From Deltaproteobacteria bacterium HGW-Deltaproteobacteria-2 (GTDB lineage: Bacteria; Desulfobacterota; Syntrophia; Syntrophales; Smithellaceae), in the NCBI GenBank assembly GCA_002840505.1, contig PHBC01000003.1, forward strand, positions 323,789 to 387,788: a stretch of 64,000 nt of DNA. Reading direction: 5' to 3'. Under the pieces are notes generated by a model. That model saw only the letters and a list, made by a program, of their open reading frames with translations, had not been told where the DNA came from and made no database searches. Within the stretch, counting starts at the first letter, position 1, and every line of letters starts with the position of its first letter. Of the stretch, positions 8,033 through 15,433 are shown piece after piece. The position numbers were made by a program, and so were the translations under genes.

Positions 8033-8153
8033 AATCTTTTCTCCTAATAGGGCAAGATGAAACTATGTTGGAGCTTTGATCGAAGTGATACCCGCTAAAA
8101 GCAACCGGGTCATAGTGCTACCATGCAGTCTTTTTTTCACTATTCACGAGGAA

Positions 8154-9350
8154 CTATTCACTATCAGGCTTAACAAAAAGATAATAGAGTTGGCCTTCGC
8201 GGTATGTTTTGCCGGCCAGTTCACCGGCACGGTTACCAACTCCCATATAAACATCGCAACGGCCTGCCGCCCGGATAGCGCCGCCTGTATCCTGATCCAA
8301 AGCAAATCCTACGGGCGTGTCTAAATCAACCGCGGTAAAGGCAAACATCGCTCTGGGATAAATGGACTTATCCGTTGCAATCGTTCTAAATGGAGTTACC
8401 GATTCATTGAGTGAACCCCTCGGTTCACCTGTCTCAGGCCTGAAGAAAACAAAACGGGGGTTTTCATTAACATACATATCGACTTCATTGGGATGTGCCT
8501 TAAAATAATCAATCATAGCTTTCATGTTGATATCTTTTTCGGTAAACTTTCCGTCGGCTATCATTTTTTTTCTGATACTCTGGTACTCCCAGCCGTTATG
8601 AGCGGCATAGGCTATACCTTCAGTCTGTCCGTCAGGCATTCGTATTTTGGCTGAACCCTGCACATGCACAATATAAACCTCAAACGGATCGCTAAGCCAG
8701 ACAAGCTCGTTGCCTGCAAGCATATTTGATTTTTGTATATCCACCCTGCTTGGGTATTTATGGATCTGTCCATCAGGCGCCCTTTGTCCCTGAATCGTTC
8801 CATCGGGATCTTTTATCAGATCGTCAGGCGTCTTGTATAAAGGATATTTGAAACGATCTGTTCGTACAGGAGAACCGTCAAAAATCGGCGTATAATATCC
8901 TGTAAACAATACTGTGCCCTGATCATCACAGCCGACTGAAATATACGTATCGAATTTTTCCCGCAAAACCTTATTCATTTGCTGGGGTGACAATTTTAAA
9001 GAAACAAGTTTTTCCAGCTCCTGCAGGCTTTTTACCGCCTGCTCGTGAGTGATGTCGCCATAAGGATAGAAGTTTTTGCTGGATGGTTTAGCCATATAGC
9101 TTAGACTGCGGGCGATTGCTTCCTGCAAGCCGTCGAGATCAGAGCAAGCCTTTGTGTAGTCTGGAATCTGCTTGGGATCGGTAATTTTTCTTAATGCCAG
9201 TTCGCCCGGCGGCAATTGACGAAAATAATCTTTTTGCGGTGGCTCTAACGGCATGTGCGTAACAACTGTAGTAAGACGGCCCTGGCAACCCGCAAGCACT
9301 AAAAATGCAATGACCAATAACAATCCGGGGGGAATAATTATATTTTTCAT
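8154..9350 (-). CDS. mltA: Membrane-bound lytic murein transglycosylase A
   Basis: 398-residue lipoprotein. The start at 9350 gives a lipoprotein leader (LLLVIAFLVLAGC, Cys22) and leaves 61 bases to the upstream stop, whereas the longer frame to 9482 would run into the neighbour. MltA cleaves the MurNAc-GlcNAc bond of peptidoglycan with 1,6-anhydro product. The MltA domain spans the middle, including VLFTGYYTPIFDGSP and the VQGSAKIRMPDG strand. The C-terminal 3D domain contains DQDTGGAIRAAGRCDVYMG, where the Asp of DTGG is the expected catalytic acid. It acts at the outer membrane inner leaflet. Confidence 0.92.
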   Translation of the reverse strand: MKNIIIPPGLLLVIAFLVLAGCQGRLTTVVTHMPLEPPQKDYFRQLPPGELALRKITDPKQIPDYTKACSDLDGLQEAIARSLSYMAKPSSKNFYPYGDITHEQAVKSLQELEKLVSLKLSPQQMNKVLREKFDTYISVGCDDQGTVLFTGYYTPIFDGSPVRTDRFKYPLYKTPDDLIKDPDGTIQGQRAPDGQIHKYPSRVDIQKSNMLAGNELVWLSDPFEVYIVHVQGSAKIRMPDGQTEGIAYAAHNGWEYQSIRKKMIADGKFTEKDINMKAMIDYFKAHPNEVDMYVNENPRFVFFRPETGEPRGSLNESVTPFRTIATDKSIYPRAMFAFTAVDLDTPVGFALDQDTGGAIRAAGRCDVYMGVGNRAGELAGKTYREGQLYYLFVKPDSE

Positions 9351-9411
9351 GGCGCAAGCATAAGATAAAACAGTCCTGTATGTCAAAAGAAAAGTGTGGC
9401 GCTGGACACCT

Positions 9412-11187
9412 TTAACCATTCCGCTTATTCTGTTTTGCCCACGGCCTGCATGTTCCTCTGTAACAATCGCTTTCGGTTTCACCGCGCACTTGCAAAGTAT
9501 TTGGTGATAGTTGAGACCACGCCACAGCGCTCCTGGAACTGATCACATGGAAAAGCCCGTTGGTCATCATTGCTGTGATATTGAAAAAATCGGCCTGATA
9601 AGGCGCCCGATAAGATTTAGACTTTTTCTCCTTACCAGTAAGCAAGGCGACGCGCGTCAAACCCATTTCGGCGAGACTGACACTCGAAGGAACGGGATGA
9701 TCGAACCATGAAGCAAATACCGGCTTAAAATCAGCCGCTCTGGACTCCACCCATTTTTCGCCGTCCCGGAACGATTCAACATAAGCGGCCATTGTCGTCA
9801 TCAGCGTATTCCATGATGCATCATTTTCATACATCATACTGATTGCGGTAAGCAGCGCCGCGGCATCGAACAGGAAACTTTGATTTTGTTTTGCTCCATT
9901 ATAATACGAATGCCCCAGAGCTTTGCCATTCCAAAACAAATCAATCAACCGCCGGATGATCTGCGCGGCTTTTTCTTCCAATTGGGGCTGCTCCAGATTC
10001 CGTCCGGCCTGAATCAGGGCCATGGCGACTAATGCATTTATCCCGCAAAGAATTTTATTGTCCCGCGCCGGCTGTGGCCGCTTTTTACGCAGAGACAGGA
10101 GCTTCTCCTCAATATCCCGAAGATCAACATCATTTTTTCTAATCAAGTGGATACGGCCTTCAAAGTTGCCCTGCTCATCAATATAGTATGATTTACAAAA
10201 ACGTTTAAATTCATCCGGCGCAAGGAAATCTTTAAGTTCACTATAGCCCCAGACATAAGTTGCCCCTTCCACATGTCCGGTATCTGCGTCATGCGCCGAA
10301 ATGAATAATCCGTCATCCGCAAAACAATCATTAAGACAACGGACAATGCCTTCCGCCATTTTTTTATACTCGTTTTCTCCAATAACCTTATAAGCCAGGG
10401 AATAACACCACAGCGCCATTGCCTGATCATAGAGCATCTTTTCGAAATGCGGAATTGTCCATTGGCGATCCACACAATAGCGAAAGATACCGCCTTGCAG
10501 ATGATCATTGAGTCCCCGCAACCGCATGGCATCAAGAGTTTTGCGGCAAAGGGTTTGAACATCAGGATTATTTTCCACACAGAGGAAATACAAAAGATAT
10601 AACAGCGTGGAGTGCGGAGGAAATTTTTGTGCCGGACCAAAACCACCATACTCAGGATCGTAATAGGATAATAGATTTTTAACTAAAGACTCCTCTGCAG
10701 CATTCGATGGGTGTACTTCTTCGTTGATAAAAGGCTCAATATCATCAGCGTTTTTTTCATAATACTCATGAACTTTTTTAGCTATGCTTAAAAATGAGTA
10801 TTGCGGCGCGTAGGTCAGCGCATGAATAGGACGAAGATCGGCAGTCAGAAACACATTGAGAGGCCAGCCGCCATTTCCGCTTAGCGCGGTAAGATACTGC
10901 ATCATAAACTGATCGATGTCCGGCCTCTGTTCTCTGTCCACCTTAATGCAGATAAAATGGCTGTTCAGAAAGTCGGCAGTTTCGATATCCGAAAAAGCCT
11001 CAGCCGCCATCACGTGACACCAATGGCACGTGGCATAGCCGACGGAAACAAAAAGCGGTTTTTTCTCGTCAACCGCGTGCTGAATTATTTCCGCGCTCCA
11101 TTCCTGCCACCAGACAGGATTGGATGTATGCTGCAGAAGATAAGGAGATAATGATTTATCAAGATTATTTCGTTTAAGGTCCGACAT
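9412..11187 (-). CDS. YyaL/SPATA20-type thioredoxin-domain protein (DUF255)
   Basis: 591 residues. The N-terminal thioredoxin-like DUF255 domain (residues about 5-165) starts with NNLDKSLSPYLLQHTSNPV and carries CHWCH at residues 54-58. The rest is a six-hairpin (alpha/alpha)6 toroid like those of N-acylglucosamine epimerases, seen in HFEKMLYDQA and ISAHDADTG. The family is usually nearer 680 residues, so this copy is somewhat short, but the usual Cys-containing end (DCYRGTCRPW) is kept. Its biochemical role is not established. It is followed by mltA on the same strand. Confidence 0.85.
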   Translation of the reverse strand: MSDLKRNNLDKSLSPYLLQHTSNPVWWQEWSAEIIQHAVDEKKPLFVSVGYATCHWCHVMAAEAFSDIETADFLNSHFICIKVDREQRPDIDQFMMQYLTALSGNGGWPLNVFLTADLRPIHALTYAPQYSFLSIAKKVHEYYEKNADDIEPFINEEVHPSNAAEESLVKNLLSYYDPEYGGFGPAQKFPPHSTLLYLLYFLCVENNPDVQTLCRKTLDAMRLRGLNDHLQGGIFRYCVDRQWTIPHFEKMLYDQAMALWCYSLAYKVIGENEYKKMAEGIVRCLNDCFADDGLFISAHDADTGHVEGATYVWGYSELKDFLAPDEFKRFCKSYYIDEQGNFEGRIHLIRKNDVDLRDIEEKLLSLRKKRPQPARDNKILCGINALVAMALIQAGRNLEQPQLEEKAAQIIRRLIDLFWNGKALGHSYYNGAKQNQSFLFDAAALLTAISMMYENDASWNTLMTTMAAYVESFRDGEKWVESRAADFKPVFASWFDHPVPSSVSLAEMGLTRVALLTGKEKKSKSYRAPYQADFFNITAMMTNGLFHVISSRSAVAWSQLSPNTLQVRGETESDCYRGTCRPWAKQNKRNG

Positions 11188-11194
11188 TTCTTAA

Positions 11195-11635
11195 TCCCCT
11201 TCGCTATTCACTATTCACCATTAACCGTTCCTGATTTTTCTCATATATTAACGCATCTTTGTCAATTATTCGTTAATTTGATGATAAAATGACTTCGATT
11301 AACGATTTTTATTATACCTGTCCTATTAATTTTTCAAACGCAGTACAATAATATTGGTAAGGGTGAAATCTTTTTAATCCGGCATGGTTCTGGCCGGAAT
11401 CCAGTCATTAACTTCCCGCCCTTGAGGGGAGGGATTGAGGGAGGGTGATTTTTTCCATTCACCCTTTTAATTGTCATTGCGAGACGCCACTCAGGCGTCG
11501 TGGCAATCTAAAGCGTCCAAACCTCCAATCCTCTAACCTTCTGCTTTTCTTTTTCACCCTTCACTGTTTTTTCTAATCCTCCAATCCGCCAATCCGTCCA
11601 ATCCTTTATTCTTCCCCTTTAACCGTCCCCGATTA
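11195..11635. repeat. Gene-free gap with repeats
   Basis: Heptamer repeats at 11203-11228; AT-rich sequence to about 11370 with no visible signal; then modules 'ccggcatggttctggccgg' (11381-11399), 'cccgcccttgaggggaggga' and following (11414-11447) and 'cattgcgagacgcc ... cgtggcaatct' (11476-11511); then octamer and heptamer repeats (11515-11610). Read on the minus strand, the last group directly follows the stop codon of the GlsB-like gene. Confidence 0.7.
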
Positions 11636-11887
11636 CTACCCTTTTTTAATCAGAGAAACAATGAATAGCAGAAGTACGGCTCCAACAGTCGCAGTAAATA
11701 TTGAACCAAGCAGGCCACCGGTCGTGATACCAATTAAACCAAAGGCAAAGCCTCCAACTACCGAGCCTATTATGCCGACAATAATATTACCAAGCAGACT
11801 AAAACCGCCGCTTTTCATTAAAATCCCGGCCAACCAACCTGCAACAGCGCCAATAGCTAAAAATGTTATCAATCCGGTTATGCTCAT
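11636..11887 (-). CDS. GlsB/YeaQ/YmgE-family small membrane protein
   Basis: 83 residues with three hydrophobic segments rich in Gly: ITFLAIGAVAGWLAGILM, LLGNIIVGIIGSVVGGFAF and a third ending VGAVLLLFIVSLIKKG. This is the transglycosylase-associated protein family, small inner-membrane proteins induced by stress. The biochemical function is unknown. An AGGAGGGCTAAAGTT ribosome site precedes the ATG. Confidence 0.9.
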   Translation of the reverse strand: MSITGLITFLAIGAVAGWLAGILMKSGGFSLLGNIIVGIIGSVVGGFAFGLIGITTGGLLGSIFTATVGAVLLLFIVSLIKKG

Positions 11888-11935
11888 AACTTTAGCCCTC
11901 CTTCTGTTGAATGTTTTAGTTTTACGGCTTTGTCA

Positions 11936-12084
11936 TTGGGAATCCAGTATTTAATACCCTTCACTATTCACTATTCACCGTTCACCATTCACCGTTCACC
12001 ATTCACCATTCACCATTCACTCTTCCCTAATCCTCCAATCCGTCCAATCCTCTATTCTTTATCCCTTGTCTTTTTCACTATTCA
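11936..12084. repeat. Long heptamer repeat array
   Basis: From about 11955 to 12025 the sequence is an almost uninterrupted run of TTCACTA/TTCACCG/TTCACCA heptamers, followed by octamer units (12030-12056) and more heptamers up to the stop codon of the next minus-strand gene. This is the longest array of its type in the window. On the minus strand it reads GTGAATAGTGAATGG, with TGA or TAG in every frame. Confidence 0.8.
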
Positions 12085-12303
12085 CTATTCGCCGTCCCCT
12101 ATTATTTGTTTTTTGTTTCTACAAATATCATATAAAATATTACATTTTTGTTCGCAAGCCTGCTTCATTCCAACTGTTGATGGACAATTAAAATTACATA
12201 CCTGTTTATCCCACATGCATTTAGCCTCGGTGCACGACTGACATAAAATTGACATTACTAAGAATAGCATAATTCCAATTATTTTAAAGATACTGTTATT
12301 CAT
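12085..12303 (-). CDS. Small Cys-rich lipoprotein
   Basis: 72 residues starting at MNNSIFKIIGIM (12303), which has a GGAGGCAAT ribosome site; the longer frame is rejected. The signal peptide ends in ILCQSC, so Cys24 is the likely lipidated residue. The mature part has six further cysteines (CMWDKQVCNFNC, ACEQKCNILYDIC) in pairs suggestive of disulfides. The stop codon lies inside a GAATAGTGAATAG heptamer repeat. No family recognised. Confidence 0.6.
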   Translation of the reverse strand: MNNSIFKIIGIMLFLVMSILCQSCTEAKCMWDKQVCNFNCPSTVGMKQACEQKCNILYDICRNKKQIIGDGE

Positions 12304-12394
12304 ATTGCCTCCTTTAAAGGTCTTAGTGAATCTAATCATTAATATACAAGCTTCGCTTGTAATAATAAAGGATTCGTTCTCTCATTCTATTTCT

Positions 12395-12521
12395 TGCGCG
12401 TCATTCCCGACTCGAAGACTGGCTAATGCCGGTTGATCGGGAATCCAGTTTTCTTCAGCCTTGTCCCCCGCTGGCGGGGGTGTCACGCAGTGACGGAGGT
12501 GGAGTTTTCTTCCTCTATTTT
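12395..12521. repeat. Palindromic and G-rich repeat modules
   Basis: Contains the 'gtcattcccgactcgaag ... tgatcgggaatccag' module (12400-12450) and a 'gtcccccgctggcgggggtg' hairpin with 'cacgcagtgacggaggtgga' (12463-12504). The latter pair is repeated almost exactly at 14351-14393. Confidence 0.7.
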
Positions 12522-12848
12522 TCACATTTCACTCTTCACCGGTTTTTTAAACCTTGAACCTTGAACAGACTTTCCTTTGCCTGCATCTTTCCAGTTCCAC
12601 CACTTCAATTTTTCAGGATCATGTTTGGTATTGGATGCAAAATATACGGCACATCGAAATACATACAACATACAACGATCTATCGGTTTCCCCATTCTTT
12701 TACGCAAATCATTGTAGAGAACTTCAGGATTTCTATTGCGTAGATCATTTACTTGCTTGATTCCAATAATTCGCAAATCTTCTGCAATAGATTTTCCAAC
12801 ACCCGGGATTGTCAGTAATTCATCTGCTGTCTTTTTAACACGTTTCAA
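12522..12848 (-). CDS. Helix-hairpin-helix protein of the Cdd1 'pathogenicity locus' family
   Basis: 108 residues. The N-terminal half is a helix-hairpin-helix unit (IPGVGKSIAEDLRIIGI), and the conserved core DRCMLYVFRCAVYFASN is typical of the Cdd1 family. HhH motifs bind DNA non-specifically; the cellular role of Cdd1 proteins is unknown. The last 15 or so residues (SVQGSRFKKPVKSEM) are encoded by intergenic repeat sequence, so the natural C-terminus was probably shorter. Confidence 0.75.
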   Translation of the reverse strand: MKRVKKTADELLTIPGVGKSIAEDLRIIGIKQVNDLRNRNPEVLYNDLRKRMGKPIDRCMLYVFRCAVYFASNTKHDPEKLKWWNWKDAGKGKSVQGSRFKKPVKSEM

Positions 12849-12892
12849 ATTAATTGCACCCGCCTTATTTCATTAACAGCCATCCCTAATTA

Positions 12893-13426
12893 TTATGCTT
12901 TCCCTTTTGCCTTGCGATACAGTATGGGGAGAAGAAAACGGCAAAGAAGCTTCCGCCAGCCGGCCATTTTATAAGCTTCGGAAGCAAGACTGTGCCCGCA
13001 CGCAGAGCACTCCGGTGCATACCAGGAAAACGGCGCGCCGCATTCAGGACAAGACCAGCGTTTTTTCTGTGCCGCAAGCCAGGTATCAACACCATCGAAT
13101 TTGATAACCGTCAAACTGGGCGCTGCTTCACTGACGTGAGGAAGAAACTTTGCCGCCGATTGCCATTGCTTGTACATCTTGCAGGGATAATCGACGCAAT
13201 CAACGCAGTGGGCAATGCCTTTGCTCACCGCACAATCGCGGAATTTGCATAACCGGCAACCCGCATAAAGCTTATCGGATTTACAGCCGCTGCAGGCGAT
13301 TTCTTCTTTCGGCACACTTCCCAGGCAGGCAACAAACCCGTCATAATGCCCGGTCGCGCCGCTCATATATACCGAACATGCACCGCAATAAATTCCACAA
13401 TAGCTGTCGGGATTAAAGTTCTTCAT
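12893..13426 (-). CDS. DUF3795 Cys-rich protein with zinc ribbon
   Basis: 177 residues. The DUF3795 N-terminal region (YCGIYCGACSVYMSG ... CSGCKSD ... CRLCKFRDCAVSKG ... CVDCVDYPCK) has about twelve cysteines likely to bind metal or iron-sulfur. A second module near residue 125 has CPECGAPFSWYAPECSACG, a zinc ribbon. No enzymatic function is known. A shorter DUF3795 paralogue lies at 46040-46384. Confidence 0.8.
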   Translation of the reverse strand: MKNFNPDSYCGIYCGACSVYMSGATGHYDGFVACLGSVPKEEIACSGCKSDKLYAGCRLCKFRDCAVSKGIAHCVDCVDYPCKMYKQWQSAAKFLPHVSEAAPSLTVIKFDGVDTWLAAQKKRWSCPECGAPFSWYAPECSACGHSLASEAYKMAGWRKLLCRFLLPILYRKAKGKA

Positions 13427-13489
13427 AAAATAAATCCATCTCCCAGAAGAAACTCTAAATTAAATAAAATCATTCCCTTTATTTTTTCA

Positions 13490-13610
13490 CTTTTCACTCT
13501 TCACGTTTCTTTGCTAACCCGTCCAAACATCTAAACCGTCTAATCATCTATTCTTTGCCTTTGTCCTTTTCCCCTTTCACTCTTCACCATTCACTGTTCA
13601 CCCTTCACTA
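13490..13610. repeat. Heptamer and octamer repeats
   Basis: TTCACTC/TTCACCA heptamers and 'ccgtccaaacatctaaaccg' octamer units fill the gap. They directly follow the stop codon of the flavin-reductase-like gene when read on the minus strand. Confidence 0.7.
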
Positions 13611-14108
13611 TTACGTTTCATAACAAGCTTGTATCTCACCAAAATAAAGCGTGTGATAATCTTTTTGCGGATAAAGGGCCTTATCATAATCTTTATCCAG
13701 ATGAGCAGGATTCATAGCGGATTTGTAAACTATTTTGCATTCAAAATGAATCCCCGGCACCTTGATGATCGGCGACACGACCTTCTGCCCGTCTGCTGTT
13801 TCCAGATTGCACATCTTGAACTTATCCACATCACGGCTCGATTTCGATCCGCAAAAGGCGATTGCCTTGCTCATATCTCCTGAAGGGACTGTAACAGTAA
13901 AGTCTTGAGCCTTTTCCATAATACCGAAAGTGTGACGTGTAGTTCGCACTGCCACCATCATGATTGGCTTTTGCCAGATGACTCCGAAAGTGGCCCAGCC
14001 GATTGTCATCGTGTTAAGCGCGTCCGCGGCCTTAACGGTTAAGAAAGCTCCTTTCTTGATTTTACTCATGGCATCTTCAGCAATGCTCATATAATTTAGA
14101 TTTTTCAT
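13611..14108 (-). CDS. Flavin reductase-like FMN-binding protein
   Basis: 165 residues of the flavoredoxin/flavin reductase-like fold. Segments visible are AFLTVKAADALNTMTIGW (FMN-contact strand), KPIMMVAVRTTRHTFGIM and AQDFTVTVPSGDMSKAIAFC. The family binds FMN non-covalently and moves electrons to flavins or other acceptors. It stands alone between repeat-filled gaps. An AAGGAGATTATC ribosome site supports the start at 14108. Confidence 0.85.
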   Translation of the reverse strand: MKNLNYMSIAEDAMSKIKKGAFLTVKAADALNTMTIGWATFGVIWQKPIMMVAVRTTRHTFGIMEKAQDFTVTVPSGDMSKAIAFCGSKSSRDVDKFKMCNLETADGQKVVSPIIKVPGIHFECKIVYKSAMNPAHLDKDYDKALYPQKDYHTLYFGEIQACYET

Positions 14109-14139
14109 GATAATCTCCTTTCATACTGTCATTATCCTC

Positions 14140-14453
14140 TTTACTTCCCTCCCTTGAGGGGAGGGATTCAGGGAGGGTGATATTTTACCACCAGCCTCAC
14201 TCTTATTTGTCATTCCGAATCCCGACGTGTCGAGGATGAGGAATCTTAAAGATTTCTCGTCATTTCATTCCTCGAAATGACAATCTGTCATTCCCGGCTC
14301 GCAGACTGGCGAATGCCTGGATGATCGGGAATCCAGTTTTCTTCAGCCTTGTCCCCCGCTGGCGGGGGTGTCACGCAGTGACGGAGGTGGAGTTTTCTTC
14401 ACCGGTTTTTTAAACCATGAACGTTGAACATAGAACATTGAACCTAGAACTTT
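14140..14453. repeat. Dense mosaic of repeat modules
   Basis: Holds 'cctcccttgaggggaggga' (14149-14167), a 'gtcattccgaatcccgacg ... attcctcgaaatgaca' module (14210-14282), 'gtcattcccggctcg ... gatcgggaatccag' (14289-14336), the 'gtcccccgctggcgggggtg' hairpin (14350-14369) and TGAAC-type heptamers (14416-14450). No gene. Confidence 0.75.
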
Positions 14454-14654
14454 TTACTCTTCACCCTGCTCTTCAGTTTTTTCCTGATTTTCTTTTCCTT
14501 TATTCATTTCTCGAATGAGTTCATTGGACTGATTTAATATTCGCGTAGCTTCCGCCTCCAGTTTTCTCATTTTCTTTTCCAGAGCGTCGTCTTCCAGCTC
14601 GGCGTCTAAAACTTCATCTTCAATTGCTTCAACATCTTTAATTTCATCAGTCAT
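14454..14654 (-). CDS. Small acidic coiled-coil protein
   Basis: 66 residues, more than a third Glu or Asp (DEIKDVEAIEDEVLDAELED), with a heptad-like central part (MRKLEAEATRILNQSNELI). There is no membrane segment or Cys. A GGGAGAATATTTTATC ribosome site is present. The C-terminal QGEE and stop codon fall within GGTGAAGAGTAA, a heptamer repeat derivative. Function unknown. Confidence 0.5.
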   Translation of the reverse strand: MTDEIKDVEAIEDEVLDAELEDDALEKKMRKLEAEATRILNQSNELIREMNKGKENQEKTEEQGEE

Positions 14655-15088
14655 GATAAAATATTCTCCCTTATCTTATGGCTAAAAACACTAAATTATC
14701 ACTTTAGTTTATTCTATATATTTAGAAGTATTTTGCAAGCCGCAGGAAAGATATCTTTTCATAAACGACTATTTATCAGGACGTTGCACAAAAGTCGCGA
14801 CTAATATGCAAAGCGTTGCATAATAGTCGCCTTGCTATTATTGAGTCATACCTAATCTTTCGTTCACATCTTTATTTCCCGCCCTTGCGGGGAGGGATTC
14901 AGGGAGGGTGAAATTATTTTGCTTCCCCCTTTTCTAAAGGGGGATTGACGGGGATTTCCGGGAATCCAGAACATTTAAATAGAACCGTTGACCCTTATAA
15001 TATTTTATTACATTGCGGAAAGAATCAGCGTCAAATGTCAAGATTAAAGATTTGACACTATTTCCCCAAGTGTTTTTTGACCATTTTA
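14655..15088. other. Gene-free stretch before the restriction-modification island
   Basis: AT-rich sequence with three elements: tandem imperfect palindromes at 14766-14830 (separate entry), the 'cccgcccttgcggggaggga' module (14879-14911) and AT-rich DNA leading to the controller operator. No ORF above 40 codons looked real. This is the left edge of the island; no att site or insertion-sequence end is visible. Confidence 0.55.
14766..14830. repeat. Tandem imperfect palindromes
   Basis: The second unit is the clearer: GCGACTA (14797-14803) pairs with TAGTCGC (14824-14830), and ATGCAA (14806-14811) with TTGCAT (14816-14821) around an AGCG loop. The first unit (14766-14797) is a weaker copy, CGACTATTTAT ... 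TGCACAAAAGTCG. The core GTTGCATAATAGTCGC therefore appears in alternating orientations. This could be an operator array or a mobile palindromic element. Confidence 0.5.
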
Positions 15089-15129
15089 AGTCATATGTGA
15101 CTTATAGTCCGTGGACTAATAATAAACAT
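15089..15129 (+). promoter_or_regulatory. Controller-protein operator (C-box)
   Basis: Contains AGTCATATGTGACT followed by the overlapping GACTTATAGTC-CGTG-GACTAAT. This GACT-N3-AGTC-CGTG pattern is the C-box bound by C proteins of restriction-modification systems. From memory it is nearly identical to the Esp1396I operator on its left half. It lies 18-58 bases upstream of the controller gene, as expected for autoregulation of the C-R operon. Confidence 0.75.
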
Positions 15130-15146
15130 TACGAGAATATAAAATA

Positions 15147-15380
15147 ATGAAAACAAAACTAATTCAAGCTGTGGCTTTGACGATTCGTCATTTCCGTAAA
15201 TCCTGTGACATGAGTCAGGAAGATCTCGCCTATAAGGCTGGACTGGATAGGACTTATATATCTGGCATTGAACGCGGGGTGCGAAACATCACTTTAGATT
15301 CGCTGGAGAAAATAATCGATGCATTAAGCGTTGATGCTCAGACATTTTTTGCTCATGTTACAAAATTAGCGAATGACTGA
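15147..15380 (+). CDS. Restriction-modification controller protein (XRE family)
   Basis: 77 residues, the standard size of C proteins, with one helix-turn-helix of the XRE type: SQEDLAYKAGLDRTYISGIE. The RTYISGIERG recognition helix followed by NITLDSLEKI is the usual C-protein core. C proteins bind as dimers to their own C-boxes, first activating and then repressing transcription of C and the endonuclease, so that methylation precedes cutting after transfer. The endonuclease gene follows by 53 bases on the same strand. Confidence 0.88.
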   Translation: MKTKLIQAVALTIRHFRKSCDMSQEDLAYKAGLDRTYISGIERGVRNITLDSLEKIIDALSVDAQTFFAHVTKLAND

Positions 15381-15433
15381 CATAACTGATGGTGCCACAG
15401 TTATCAATTCTACCAATATCGAGGGACTGAAAT

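Noticed and set aside
9351-9482. MltA start at 9482
   Set aside because: The longer frame overlaps the upstream gene, and the lipoprotein leader begins at 9350.
11950-12030. Heptamer array considered as CRISPR or an iteron origin
   Set aside because: There are no spacers of constant length, the units are imperfect, and the same units occur in many gaps. No replication gene is nearby.
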